Notes: generated by a model not told the origin, from the sequence alone. Positions 36,620-45,035 are shown, counted from the first letter of the stretch. The stretch: 64,000 bases of DNA from Aminivibrio sp. (GCF_016756745.1 NZ_JAESIH010000051.1:1-64000); one strand, 5' to 3'. Program-made: numbers and translations.

Positions 36620-36875
36620 CCTAAATCCGCAGATTTTTCAGGCAGAGGGAGTGTCGCCGGGCATAAGGTGAATTCGCCCTCCCCAGGGGCGAAGAGATTA
36701 TCCCCTGGGGAGGGCGCCCGGGGGAGAGAAACCGACACGGATGTCGGTTTCACAGGCAGGCAACCGGCGAACGCAGGGAGCCGAGATGATCGCCTGGGCA
36801 GTTGTCAAGGACGACAATCTGCACCCCCCGCCCAAGCGTTCCCCGGTGACACTCCCCGCTGCCTGCGGATTTAGG
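36620..36875 (+). mobile_element. MITE copy 5, with target duplication TATTC
   Basis: A 256-bp copy with intact termini, bordered by TATTC at 36615-36619 and 36876-36880. It carries a perfect internal hairpin, AAACCGACA-CGGA-TGTCGGTTT (36729-36750). On the minus strand it is read as the last ~59 codons of the radical SAM gene. Confidence 0.95.
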
Positions 36876-37864
36876 TATTCCTCTGTTATTCTTCTCGTAT
36901 CCGGGTGTTCCGGTTTTTCACCGCTCTCCGCACAGAAGACGACCCTGCGGGCCGTTTCTTCCTGCGAGAGGCCCGTCATGCCGGCAAGGAGGCGCAGTCC
37001 GTACTGTCCGTGACCGGTCAGAAGCGACCTGGCCCTTCCGGGAACGCGCCACTGCTTCGGTAAAGACCCGGCGGCAAGGGTCAGGGCCAGTTCGGCGGCC
37101 CGGGCGAGTTCTCCGAAGGCGGGATGGTGGGGGCCGGTTACAACGGACCGGCTGAGGGTTGCCGATTCCTGAAGTCCCACCCGCTGGACAGGAATGCCCA
37201 GATCCCGGGCGAGAACCAGGAGCCTGCCGGACCAGAGTGCTGCTGCATCAAGGTGCAGGGGGACATAGTCTCCCCGGCGGTAGAGCTCTTCCAGCGGGGT
37301 GTCCCGGAGAACGAGACACGGATAAATCCGGAGGGTCAAAGGCCTGCCCTTCCGGGCTGCATCCAGCCTGAGAAGGTCTTCGAAGGAGCTCCGTTCCGAC
37401 TGCCCCGGAAGGCCGATCATCATCTGGGCTCCCGCATGGAACCCTGCATCCAGCACCCTTTCAACGGCGGACAGGACCTCCGTTCCGGAATAGCCCCGGT
37501 TGCACAATGTAAGCACATGGTCATCCAGGGAAGAAATCCCCAGTTCGATCATGGACACGGGGTAGCGGGCCAGCAGCGCAAGAACTGCGGAAGAAAGGCA
37601 TTCAGGGTGGGTGGAGAGCCTGACGGTGCTTCCCCGGGGAGCTTTCAACGCCCCCTCGAGGTATGCCTTCTGCCGGTCGTGAGGAATACAGGTAAAGCTG
37701 CCGCCGAAGAAGCAGATTTCCACCGGTTCCGTCGCTGATGCCGCAGCCGCTTCCACGTGTTCCGGGGATGGAATGTTGAAGGTCCCTGTAATCTCCCCCT
37801 GGTGGCAGTAGACGCATCGCCGGGGGCAGCTCTGCATGGAAAGGAAAAAGGGAAGGCGCTTCAT
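36698..37864 (-). CDS. Radical SAM protein with MITE-encoded C-terminal tail
   Basis: A 388-residue protein. The radical-SAM cluster motif CPRRCVYC (Cys13, 17, 20) is followed by EICFFGGSFTCIP, HPECLSSAVLALL and an ELGISSLDDHVL segment, resembling the Elp3-like core of tRNA-modifying or oxygen-independent radical SAM proteins. Codons after about residue 329 (EEYLNPQAAG onward) lie inside MITE copy 5, so about 59 residues are element-derived. The native protein probably ended near here; activity may be kept. It is 10 bases behind the ImmA-like gene and likely co-transcribed. Substrate unknown. Confidence 0.82.
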   Translation of the reverse strand: MKRLPFFLSMQSCPRRCVYCHQGEITGTFNIPSPEHVEAAAASATEPVEICFFGGSFTCIPHDRQKAYLEGALKAPRGSTVRLSTHPECLSSAVLALLARYPVSMIELGISSLDDHVLTLCNRGYSGTEVLSAVERVLDAGFHAGAQMMIGLPGQSERSSFEDLLRLDAARKGRPLTLRIYPCLVLRDTPLEELYRRGDYVPLHLDAAALWSGRLLVLARDLGIPVQRVGLQESATLSRSVVTGPHHPAFGELARAAELALTLAAGSLPKQWRVPGRARSLLTGHGQYGLRLLAGMTGLSQEETARRVVFCAESGEKPEHPDTRRITEEYLNPQAAGSVTGERLGGGCRLSSLTTAQAIISAPCVRRLPACETDIRVGFSPPGALPRG

Positions 37865-37874
37865 CTGCGGGACC

Positions 37875-38291
37875 CTAGACCGTGGATTCTTTCCAGCATG
37901 TTTCCCACTCCTTCAGCGTAGCCGCCCAAGCGAAAAGATCGGCCTGCCGTTCGAAGCTCGACAGGGGAGTAGCCGTTCTTTCCCAGAAAGCCTCTCCCTT
38001 CCTGTGTTCAAGAAGGTGGAAAAGTTCGTGGAAAAGGGCGAATCTCTTCCACCGTTCCGGAAGTCTCCGGTTGATGAATATTCCCGCTCTTCGCCCCTTC
38101 ACGATGTGAAACCCCCATGTTTCACCGGGAAGAAGCGGATATTCCAGGTCGATTTGTTTTCCCGTCCGTTCCTCGGCCCTGACGAGAAGGGAGAACTCGT
38201 CGAGGCCCGTCCATTCTGCGGCGGCCTTTGAGGCCCACTCCGGAATGTGTTCGGGAGGTTCGGGAAAACGGAAGGCCGGCGTTGTATTCAT
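37875..38291 (-). CDS. ImmA/IrrE-family metallo-endopeptidase-like protein
   Basis: A 138-residue protein with zinc-protease motif HELFHLLEH (His88, Glu89, His92) and a downstream SSFERQADLFAWA segment typical of ImmA/IrrE. Proteins of this family cleave or antagonise an XRE-type repressor encoded next to them; that partner is the gene just upstream (7-base gap). Start taken at 38291; an in-frame start at 38354 would overlap the XRE gene. No integrase or phage genes are near, so this looks like a free-standing stress-response pair. Confidence 0.82.
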   Translation of the reverse strand: MNTTPAFRFPEPPEHIPEWASKAAAEWTGLDEFSLLVRAEERTGKQIDLEYPLLPGETWGFHIVKGRRAGIFINRRLPERWKRFALFHELFHLLEHRKGEAFWERTATPLSSFERQADLFAWAATLKEWETCWKESTV

Positions 38292-38298
38292 GTAATGA

Positions 38299-38670
38299 TC
38301 AGACGTCGCCGTCCGCCCGGTCCTCTTCTTCCCAGCGCGAGATGGCCGCGTCAATGAGGCTTTGGACGAACTTGAGCTCTCTGGGCTTGAGTTTCTTGCT
38401 CCTGTACCAGACCTCCACTTCGGGGCTCACCTGGAGCACTTCCTCAAGCTGGAGCCGTCCGGAAGGAGCTGACGACACCGTTTTCACCAGGTCCTGAACC
38501 TCGACGCTGAGGGCTTCCGCCAGGCGGTTCAGAAGTTTCATGGAGGGCATCCTCCTGTTGCTTTCGAGGGCCTGGATGTATATTCTGCTGACTTGCGTTC
38601 TGTCCGCAAGGGCCTGCTGAGTGAGGCCAAGGGCCTTACGCAGCGTTCTGATCCTCATTCCGAGGCTCAT
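38299..38670 (-). CDS. XRE-family transcriptional regulator
   Basis: A 123-residue repressor-like protein with an N-terminal helix-turn-helix (RIRTLRKALGLTQQALADRT, 5-60) and a charged C-terminal tail (about 70-123). Start at 38670, with GGAGGTG nine bases upstream; the longer frame includes promoter sequence. It is paired with the ImmA-like protease behind it and divergent from a LysR gene. Confidence 0.9.
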   Translation of the reverse strand: MSLGMRIRTLRKALGLTQQALADRTQVSRIYIQALESNRRMPSMKLLNRLAEALSVEVQDLVKTVSSAPSGRLQLEEVLQVSPEVEVWYRSKKLKPRELKFVQSLIDAAISRWEEEDRADGDV

Positions 38671-38713
38671 GGCGATTTCACCTCCGATGGAGTGTTTTCT
38701 CAGGATATATATT

Positions 38714-38741
38714 ATTATACCAATGATTACAATTTGCTCAA
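38714..38741 (-). promoter_or_regulatory. Promoter of the XRE-immA-radical SAM operon
   Basis: On the minus strand, TTGAGC, 16-base spacer, TATAAT. The A+T-rich intergenic region is shared with the divergent LysR gene. Confidence 0.75.
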
Positions 38742-38860
38742 GAAAAACATTCCGTAAAAAATCATATACCCCCCTTGAACTCCTTTCCCGTTCAGAATAT
38801 ATTAAGGGGGGGAAAGAAACAAAGGTAAAAATGAACATATTTTGTGGGGAGGAATCAGCG

Positions 38861-39748
38861 TTGGATTTTCGTGAACTTCAGAGTCTCGTGGAAGTAATGG
38901 AGAAGGGAAGCATCTCTGCTGCTGCGGCTTCTCTCGGAATTTCCCAGCCTGCCGTGAGCAAGCACATCGCAAAACTCGAGCGGGAAATGGGTGTCAAAAT
39001 TTTCGCCCGGGGGCAGAAATGCTCCAATCTCACCGTGGAGGGCGAAGTGCTCTACAAATTCGCCCGGAAGACCATTTCCCAGCTCGCGGACATAAAAAGG
39101 GACTTCTCCGACATTGCCGACGATGTCTCCGGCATCGTGAGGATCAGCGCAAGCTCCATTCCGGGCGACTTCATCCTTCCCGGCCTTCTCGTGGAATTCC
39201 GGAAGCTCTACCCGAATATAGAAGTGGAAGTCCGTATATCCGATTCGAGGGAAGCAATCGAAAAAATGGTGACCAGGGAATCGGATATTTCCGTTACCGG
39301 TCACGGGCGTCATGCGTCCGGTTTCAACACCGTTCCCTTCGCCAGGGACGAACTGGTCCTCCTTGTCAGTGAGGATCACCCCTTTGCAGGCAGGGAGAGC
39401 GTCACCCTGAGAGATCTCGAGAACATGGATCTTGTGGGAAGGGTGACCGGATCATCCACCTCCCGTATCTGGGAAGATGCCTTCAAGGCTCATATGGGGA
39501 AAGGAAAACATGTGTACCTCAAGTTCGGCCATGTGAGCGCCGTGGTGGAGGCTGTGAAGAAAGGCGCCGAGGGAGCGGTCATCTCCCGCCTCGCCGGCTC
39601 CGGTGAGATGCAGGGGCTTGTGATGATACCCTTCAAGCCGTCCCTCATGAGAACCTTCTCCATCACCTACGGGACCATGACCACCAAGGCCATGGAAATG
39701 CTTCTCGACTTTCTTCTGCGGAGGAAAATGATCGGCGATGACGAATAA
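38861..39748 (+). CDS. LysR-family transcriptional regulator
   Basis: A 295-residue regulator with an N-terminal winged helix (LDFRELQSLVEVMEKGSISA, SQPAVSKHIAKLEREMG) and a C-terminal LysR substrate-binding domain from about 90. The start is most likely TTG 38861, because GGGGAGG stands eight bases before it and LysR proteins typically begin this way; ATG 38831 is a weaker alternative. Its end overlaps the YbaK-like gene by 11 bases, so the two share a transcript. Target unknown. Confidence 0.92.
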   Translation: MDFRELQSLVEVMEKGSISAAAASLGISQPAVSKHIAKLEREMGVKIFARGQKCSNLTVEGEVLYKFARKTISQLADIKRDFSDIADDVSGIVRISASSIPGDFILPGLLVEFRKLYPNIEVEVRISDSREAIEKMVTRESDISVTGHGRHASGFNTVPFARDELVLLVSEDHPFAGRESVTLRDLENMDLVGRVTGSSTSRIWEDAFKAHMGKGKHVYLKFGHVSAVVEAVKKGAEGAVISRLAGSGEMQGLVMIPFKPSLMRTFSITYGTMTTKAMEMLLDFLLRRKMIGDDE

Positions 39749-40250
39749 AGCCACCGGGGGATCGCCGGAAAGACATCACCCTTCCGGCGATCCCGTGGAA
39801 AAAGTGCGGGCCTTTCTCAGGGAAAGAGGATACCCTGATTCCATCACCTTTTCTCACGAAACTATTTTTACCGTAGACGACGCCTCCCGGGCAGTCGGCG
39901 CGCCGCCCGCCCATATTCTGAAAAGTCTCGTTCTCCTCGTGGACGAAGCGCCCCTTCTTGCGCTCATGTCGGGAATCAACAAGGTTGATGCCAGAAAAGT
40001 CCGCTCCGCGTGCAGCGCGAAAAAAGTCCGGATGGCCGACCCCGAATACGTCTACCGGTGGTCCGGGTTCCAGGTGGGAGGCGTTCCGCCGGTGGGTTAC
40101 CCGGAGGAAATACCCGCCCTTCTGGACGAGGACCTTTTCCTCTATTCGGTAGTATGGGCCGCAGCAGGAAGCGATCACGCATTCTTCCCCGTTTCACCCG
40201 AAGATCTGCTGAAATTGACAGGGGGCAGGAAATGCCCCCTTCGGAAATAA
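39738..40250 (+). CDS. YbaK/EbsC-family aminoacyl-tRNA deacylase
   Basis: A 170-residue trans-editing-type protein that would hydrolyse mischarged aminoacyl-tRNAs. The conserved segments are AHILKSLVLLVDE, SGINKVDARKV, FQVGGVPPVGYP and LDEDLFLYSVVWAAAGS. Length is typical. It overlaps the LysR gene end and is followed by a strong bidirectional terminator. Confidence 0.9.
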   Translation: MTNKATGGSPERHHPSGDPVEKVRAFLRERGYPDSITFSHETIFTVDDASRAVGAPPAHILKSLVLLVDEAPLLALMSGINKVDARKVRSACSAKKVRMADPEYVYRWSGFQVGGVPPVGYPEEIPALLDEDLFLYSVVWAAAGSDHAFFPVSPEDLLKLTGGRKCPLRK

Positions 40251-40283
40251 AGAGGAAGGCCCGGAAACGGGCCTTCCTCTTTA
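40249..40283. terminator. Bidirectional terminator between convergent genes
   Basis: AAGAGGAAGGCCCG / CGGGCCTTCCTCTTT with a GAAA loop. The stop codons of both neighbours lie at its edges. Confidence 0.92.
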
Positions 40284-40706
40284 CAGCCTCTTTTCCGGGG
40301 CCAGGGCTTCAAATGCTCCGTCAAAGGCTCTCCCGAGCATTACCGTGGAGAGGGGTTTGAGAAAGACCTCAGCATTGTTAAAGACGATGGCTTGCAGGAT
40401 ATGCCCTGAAATCGCCCCGTGGTCCGGTTTGTTGAAGACTCCGTGCAGGTGGGGGTAGAGCCCCCCTCCACGGTAACTGATGTTGCCGCTGAGAGCTGCC
40501 AGTTCCATGATGTCCTTCACGGTCTCCGTATTGTAGTCCCTCCCGTTGTACCACCCGAAGGTAACGAAGGAAACCATCCCGGCGGCGCTGAGGATTACCG
40601 CGGAATCCACGTCGCACGCCCCGCATGCGTGGACGATGGAGTCTCCGATATCGTCCCCTTCAGAAAGGCGCAGCGCTATTATTTCGTCAGTGGCGGCATA
40701 TTTCAC
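40281..40706 (-). CDS. PPC/DUF296 domain protein
   Basis: A 141-residue protein that is almost entirely a PPC (DUF296) domain, with IIALRLSEGDDIGDSIVHAC, ILSAAGMVSFVTFG, YPHLHGVFNKPDHGAISGHI and a C-terminal AFDGAFEAL. Bacterial members are trimeric and may bind DNA or a small ligand. I place the start at GTG 40706 with AGGGGG eight bases upstream, rather than the ATG at 40754. Function unknown. Confidence 0.85.
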   Translation of the reverse strand: MKYAATDEIIALRLSEGDDIGDSIVHACGACDVDSAVILSAAGMVSFVTFGWYNGRDYNTETVKDIMELAALSGNISYRGGGLYPHLHGVFNKPDHGAISGHILQAIVFNNAEVFLKPLSTVMLGRAFDGAFEALAPEKRL

Positions 40707-40913
40707 AGCCCATTCCCCCTTTCTTTCCCTTGACGGCGAAAAGCTGCTTCGCACCCTTGAAACACGGAATATTACAAATATATTTTACCACTTAAATGAC
40801 ACGCTTCCAGCCGGTTTTGCGAGAAAAAAGATGAGAAATGCAGTGAGGAAACGTTCCGGACGCGCCCCGGAAAAAGTCCCCTCCAGCAGACCAGTGGAAC
40901 AAAACGACAGGGT

Positions 40914-41909
40914 CTACACTTCCAGGAGATAGGCCTGGAGTTCCTGGCGGGAAAGACCCGCACCAAGGGCGACGGCGAGTCTCAGCCGTGCCTGCAGGGG
41001 TCTCAGTCCTCCTCCGTCGAACACTCCGATCTCGAGGAGCCTGGCCATGTTTCCCTCGAAGGTATAGGGCATTCCCCTTGTATGGCCCTGGGGGCACCGG
41101 GAAGTAATCACCACCGGGATATCATCTTTCACAAGTTTCTTGATGTGGGGGATCCAGGAGGGAGGGACATTTCCGCTTCCGAATCCGGCGATGACCAGTC
41201 CGTCAAGCTCTCTTTTCTCGTCTGAGGCGAGAAATTCAAGCATTTTGTCATTTGAGCCGAGGGAAGCGAAAAGGAGTTCCACGTCCCGTGCGGGGCTTCC
41301 ATTTCCTTCCAGGATCTTGGCGCGGCGTTTCTGTCTCAGTATGTCAACCCTGTCGCCGATAAATTGGGCCACCGGCCCCCTGTCAGGAGCGGAAAAGGAA
41401 TTTCTCCGCTGGCTGGCGATCTCCGTCATTTCCGATGCGGCGAAAAGCTGGTCCTGAAGACAGACGAGAACTCCCACGCCCCAGCATTCCTTCGAAAACG
41501 AGGCAAGGACGGACTGGTACAGGTTGATTGAGGCGTCGGATCCCCTGCTGTCGGATGGAAGGGTCGCGGCGGTGAAGACGACCGGCTGAGGATAAGCCCA
41601 GTAGAGATCGGTCAGGTAGGCCATTTCTTCCAGGGTGTCGCTGCCGCATGTGACCACGATGCCGTCGGCTCCCTCGACTACTGTTTTCGAAAGGATCTGG
41701 ACCAGGTCCGATGTCATGCGGATTGTATAATGGCTGCTCGGCTGCCGGCTCCAGTCAACCACGAAAATCTTGTCCGCCAGTTCCTGGGGGAGCCAGGAAA
41801 GCATTTCTTCGGCGGTGACCGTCGGCTGGTATGAGTTCGTCCGGGGGTTGTATTTCATGCCGATCTGCCCGCCTGCGAGAACAAGCGCAGTCTTTTCCCG
41901 ATTGGACAT
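40914..41909 (-). CDS. Asparaginase-family protein lacking the canonical nucleophile
   Basis: A 331-residue protein of the L-asparaginase/glutaminase fold. In the N-terminal motif, LVLAGGQIGMKYNP, Gln15 occupies the place of the catalytic Thr of TGGTI(A/G). The second motif reads VVTCGSDTLEEMAYLT (usual HGTDTMEETA), and the lysine region is also altered. The fold-wide SDASINLYQSV and the C-terminal VVITSRCPQG are kept. It is therefore an asparaginase homologue with either a shifted mechanism or another role. Start at 41909 after GGAGGAGG. It is next to, and on the same strand as, the LUD gene. Confidence 0.82.
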   Translation of the reverse strand: MSNREKTALVLAGGQIGMKYNPRTNSYQPTVTAEEMLSWLPQELADKIFVVDWSRQPSSHYTIRMTSDLVQILSKTVVEGADGIVVTCGSDTLEEMAYLTDLYWAYPQPVVFTAATLPSDSRGSDASINLYQSVLASFSKECWGVGVLVCLQDQLFAASEMTEIASQRRNSFSAPDRGPVAQFIGDRVDILRQKRRAKILEGNGSPARDVELLFASLGSNDKMLEFLASDEKRELDGLVIAGFGSGNVPPSWIPHIKKLVKDDIPVVITSRCPQGHTRGMPYTFEGNMARLLEIGVFDGGGLRPLQARLRLAVALGAGLSRQELQAYLLEV

Positions 41910-41992
41910 TTTGTTTCCTCCTCCCCGCACTTTACTGTCGGGGCAAGTTTACACTACACGGCTGCAAAAAGCACATATGCCCGAACCTAAAA

Positions 41993-42077
41993 ACTAAATC
42001 CGCAGGCAGCCGGAGGGGCGAATTTACCTTGTGTCCGGGGACACACTCCCTCTGTCAGGAAAAGCTGCGGATTTAGG
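41993..42077 (-). mobile_element. MITE copy 6 (short)
   Basis: About 85 bp, with CTAAATCCGC at the left and GCGGATTTAGG at the right. It carries only the left-half block (AGCTTTTCCTGACAGAGGGA on the minus strand), hence it is inverted. No target duplication seen. It lies between the asparaginase-like and LUD genes. Confidence 0.75.
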
Positions 42078-42100
42078 GGAAGGCCGGGGGCTCCGGGAAA

Positions 42101-42757
42101 TCAGAAGCCGAGATCTTCACCCACGAGGATGACATGTGTCTTTCTGCCGCCCGTAGCCCGTTCGAGAATGAGAAGAGCTTTACATACCCTTTCTTCCGAA
42201 GAGCAGTTCACACAGTGACCTGTTTTTGTGCATGGGGGTTCCAGACCGAGCCGGAGAGCGTTGGGGGGAGTCGCGGCGTTCCTTGTACGGGAAATGGCCC
42301 CGTCCAGATCAGCGGTTACCTTGTTCATACCTATGACAAAGATGAGGGTGTTTTTCCCCCAGGCCATGCCGCTTACCCTGTTCCCGTTTCCGTCGATGTT
42401 TACGAGCATGCCGTCTTTCGTAACGGCGTTGGAGCTTGTCAGGAAGAAATCCGCAAGAAGTTCGTCCTGGAGTTTTTGGAGCCTTTCTTCTCCGGAAAGG
42501 GAAGGATCCCAGTGGTGGATGACGGTGCATCCCCTTTGGGTGAGGGCTTCCATGGCCCCTATTTCCCTTATGGTGACGCTCCCCGGAACTCCAACGGAGG
42601 CGCCTGCAGGGATCAACTTCAGTACTTCGGCCAAGGCCTCTTCAGCCGAATCCACGTAGACCGCTTCAAACCCCTTAGCCGCAAGATTTGCGGCTACAGT
42701 GAGACCCAGCGCTCTCCAGTGTTTTTTCCGGGCCGCGTCAAAAGGACTTTCGTTCAT
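42101..42757 (-). CDS. LUD-domain (LutC/YkgG-like) protein
   Basis: A 218-residue protein of the LUD (DUF162) family with AGASVGVPGSVTIREIGAME, FFLTSSNAVTKDGMLVNIDG and a C-terminal cysteine cluster (CTKTGHCVNCSSEERVC) that could hold metal. Family members act in lactate or related organic-acid oxidation with LutA/LutB partners, which are absent here. AAGGAGGAAG precedes the ATG. Exact role unknown. Confidence 0.87.
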   Translation of the reverse strand: MNESPFDAARKKHWRALGLTVAANLAAKGFEAVYVDSAEEALAEVLKLIPAGASVGVPGSVTIREIGAMEALTQRGCTVIHHWDPSLSGEERLQKLQDELLADFFLTSSNAVTKDGMLVNIDGNGNRVSGMAWGKNTLIFVIGMNKVTADLDGAISRTRNAATPPNALRLGLEPPCTKTGHCVNCSSEERVCKALLILERATGGRKTHVILVGEDLGF

Positions 42758-42839
42758 CGTTCTTCCTCCTTGGGTGCCGTTTATCGTATTCTACGTATGA
42801 TGACAAGAAACGGTTCCTTTGTCCATCCCCCTGTTTGAC

Positions 42840-42904
42840 CCTAAATCCGCACCCCGGCGGGGAGCGTCACGGGGACCGCTTGGGCCGGGGGTGCGGATTT
42901 AGGG
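42840..42904 (-). mobile_element. MITE copy 7 (65 bp), with target duplication TTGAC
   Basis: Both termini are intact around a right-half-only core (inverted). TTGAC borders it at 42835-42839 and 42905-42909, with one extra G at the right end. It sits 31 bases upstream of the ylxM-ffh promoter. Confidence 0.9.
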
Positions 42905-42935
42905 TTGACTGAAAGGTGGTGTAAAGAATATTTTC

Positions 42936-42964
42936 TTGACAGTCTGCGGAGAGCCGTCTATAAT
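42936..42964 (+). promoter_or_regulatory. Promoter of the ylxM-ffh operon
   Basis: Consensus TTGACA, 17-base spacer, TATAAT. A start near 42971 would leave a leader of about 20 bases. Confidence 0.9.
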
Positions 42965-42989
42965 TCCTCTGTTTCGGGGAGGTGCCGTT

Positions 42990-43346
42990 TTGGCAAAGGA
43001 AGATCTGATCCTGTCGAGAAGGCTTTTCGTCAACCAGTTGTACGACCTTTACAGCCCCCTGCTGACGGAAAAGCAGAGAGAAGCCTGGGAGCTTCACGAG
43101 TTCTCCGACCTTTCCCTTTCAGAAACTGCCGAAAAACTCGGAGCCAGCAGGCAGGCCGTTCATGATCTCATTTCCAGGAGCCGGGAAAAACTGGAGGAAC
43201 TTGAAACGCTCCTGGGGTTTCACCGGAGAGAAGAGGGGCTGGAGGAAGAAATCCGCTCGCTCCGCAGGGCCCTCGAAGAAAACGGGGGAAGCACCGGAAC
43301 AAATTCACGACCGGAGGAAGACCGCGATGTTCGACGCACTTCGTGA
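42990..43346 (+). CDS. ylxM: YlxM family DNA-binding protein (UPF0122)
   Basis: A 118-residue helix-turn-helix protein with FVNQLYDLYSPLLTEKQREA and LSLSETAEKLGASRQAVHDL, as in YlxM, which is classically encoded before ffh and linked to the signal-recognition particle. The start is TTG 42990 with GGGGAGG seven bases upstream; the longer ATG frame begins inside the promoter. It overlaps ffh by 20 bases. Confidence 0.92.
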   Translation: MAKEDLILSRRLFVNQLYDLYSPLLTEKQREAWELHEFSDLSLSETAEKLGASRQAVHDLISRSREKLEELETLLGFHRREEGLEEEIRSLRRALEENGGSTGTNSRPEEDRDVRRTS

Positions 43347-44676
43347 ACGCCTGGAAGGCGTTTTCGCCAAACTGAAGAGCCGGGGCAAACTTTCCGAATC
43401 CGACGTTGACAGCGCTCTCAGGGAGGTCCGCAGGGGTCTTCTCGAGGCCGACGTGGATTACAAAGTCGTAAAAAACCTTGTGGAAGCCATAAAAATCAGG
43501 GCACTGGGCAAGGATGTTCTTGATTCCATAACCCCAGGCCAGCAGGTTACGGCCATAGTCTACGAGGAGCTTTCGGCGCTCATGGGCGCCGAACCGGTTC
43601 CTTTGGCCATTTCTCCAAGGCCGCCGTCGGTTTACCTCATGGTCGGACTTCAGGGCGGAGGAAAAACTACCACCACGGTGAAAATAGCAAAGAAACTTTC
43701 TTCCGGGCATAAGCCCCTCGTGGTTGCATGCGACCTCAGAAGGCCGGCCGCCGTGGAACAGCTCAGGATTCTTGCCGAGCAGTCGAAGATAGGCTTTTTC
43801 GGCCCGGCGGCGGGAGAGTCGGATGTTCTTTCCGTCGTCCGGGAAGCGGTCTCGTTCGCCTCGGAAAGGCTGTATGACGTAATTCTCCTTGACACTGCCG
43901 GGCGGCTTCACGCCGACGAAGAGCTCATGGAGGAGCTGGCGGCGATGAAACGGCAGCTGCCTCCCACGGAAGTTCTTCTCGTGGTGGATGCCATGACAGG
44001 CCAGGAAGCGGTGAAGGTAGCTTCGGCGTTCCATGAAAAGCTCAGCCTCACCGGAGTGGTCCTTTCCAAGCTTGACGGTGATGCCCGCGGAGGTGCCGCC
44101 CTTGCCATCAGGCAGGTCACCGGTGTTCCGATCAAGCTCGCCGGCGTTGGGGAAGGAACTGATGCCCTGGAGGTGTTCGATGCCAGGCGCATGGCCCAGA
44201 GGATCATGGGTATGGGCGATGTTATGGGGCTCGCCGAGAAGATAAGGGAAATGGCCGATTCCGGAGGGGCGGAAAAGATCGCCGAAAGCCTGAAGCAAAA
44301 GAAGTTCACCCTGGAGGATCTTCTCCTCCAGTTCGAGCAGATAGAAAAAATGGGCCCCCTCGACAAGGTAATGGAGATGATCCCCGGTTTCAGCAAGATG
44401 AAGGGGATGGGGAGCGACGACCTCGACACGAAAAGGCTGAAGCAGTCGAAGGCCGTCATCCAGTCCATGACACGGGAGGAGCGGCGGAACCCGGCCGTGA
44501 TCAAGGGTAGCAGGCGGCGGCGTATAGCCCAGGGTTCCGGTACTTCGGTCCAGATGGTGAACCAGCTTCTTGCTCAGTACGAGCAGATGCGGAAACTCTG
44601 GAAACAGTTCGGAAAGCAGGGCGGCAAAGGATTTCGTCTCCCGAAGGGGCTTTTCGGAGGCGGAGGATTCAGGTAG
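43327..44676 (+). CDS. ffh: Signal recognition particle protein Ffh
   Basis: A 449-residue GTPase of the signal recognition particle. N domain, then G domain with GLQGGGKTTTTVKIAKKL (about 107), DTAGRLHADEELM and SKLDGDARGGAAL, then a methionine-rich M domain (about 300-435) including the RNA-binding SRRRRIAQGSG motif. Start at ATG 43327. Second gene of the operon. Confidence 0.97.
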   Translation: MFDALRERLEGVFAKLKSRGKLSESDVDSALREVRRGLLEADVDYKVVKNLVEAIKIRALGKDVLDSITPGQQVTAIVYEELSALMGAEPVPLAISPRPPSVYLMVGLQGGGKTTTTVKIAKKLSSGHKPLVVACDLRRPAAVEQLRILAEQSKIGFFGPAAGESDVLSVVREAVSFASERLYDVILLDTAGRLHADEELMEELAAMKRQLPPTEVLLVVDAMTGQEAVKVASAFHEKLSLTGVVLSKLDGDARGGAALAIRQVTGVPIKLAGVGEGTDALEVFDARRMAQRIMGMGDVMGLAEKIREMADSGGAEKIAESLKQKKFTLEDLLLQFEQIEKMGPLDKVMEMIPGFSKMKGMGSDDLDTKRLKQSKAVIQSMTREERRNPAVIKGSRRRRIAQGSGTSVQMVNQLLAQYEQMRKLWKQFGKQGGKGFRLPKGLFGGGGFR

Positions 44677-44757
44677 GGAGCGTCCGGTCACGGACCGCCG
44701 GGAGAGAAAAGCGGCTCCCAGGTGTGATCCGGTAATCTTTTAGGAGGTGTATGGTAT

Positions 44758-45033
44758 ATGGCAGTACGAATTCGCCTTGCCCGTCATGGACGGAAGAAGG
44801 CCCCGTTTTACCGTTTGGTTGTTGCGGATTCCCGCTCTCCCAGGGATGGAAGGTTCATTGAGCTTCTCGGCACCTATGACCCCATGGTGGAACCAGCGAA
44901 AATCACCGTCAATGAAGAAAGGGCCGTTTACTGGCTGACAGTCGGAGCGACCGCTTCCGATACGGCCAGAGGTCTGCTCAAGAAGTCGGGCGTCTGGGAG
45001 AAATTCGAGGCGGGCAAGAAGCAGGCCGAATAG
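44758..45033 (+). CDS. rpsP: 30S ribosomal protein S16
   Basis: A 91-residue ribosomal protein beginning [20 protein letters not shown] with [16 protein letters not shown] ribosome-binding site. Followed two bases later by khpA. Confidence 0.98.
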   Translation: MAVRIRLARHGRKKAPFYRLVVADSRSPRDGRFIELLGTYDPMVEPAKITVNEERAVYWLTVGATASDTARGLLKKSGVWEKFEAGKKQAE

Positions 45034-45035
45034 TC

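Noticed and set aside
36698-36875. The C-terminal tail of the radical SAM protein as a native domain
   Set aside because: All of it lies within a mobile element bordered by a 5-bp duplication.
43168-44691. A 507-codon open frame on the minus strand opposite ffh
   Set aside because: It mirrors ffh almost exactly, has no ribosome-binding site or family-like sequence, and is explained by high GC content at codon third positions.
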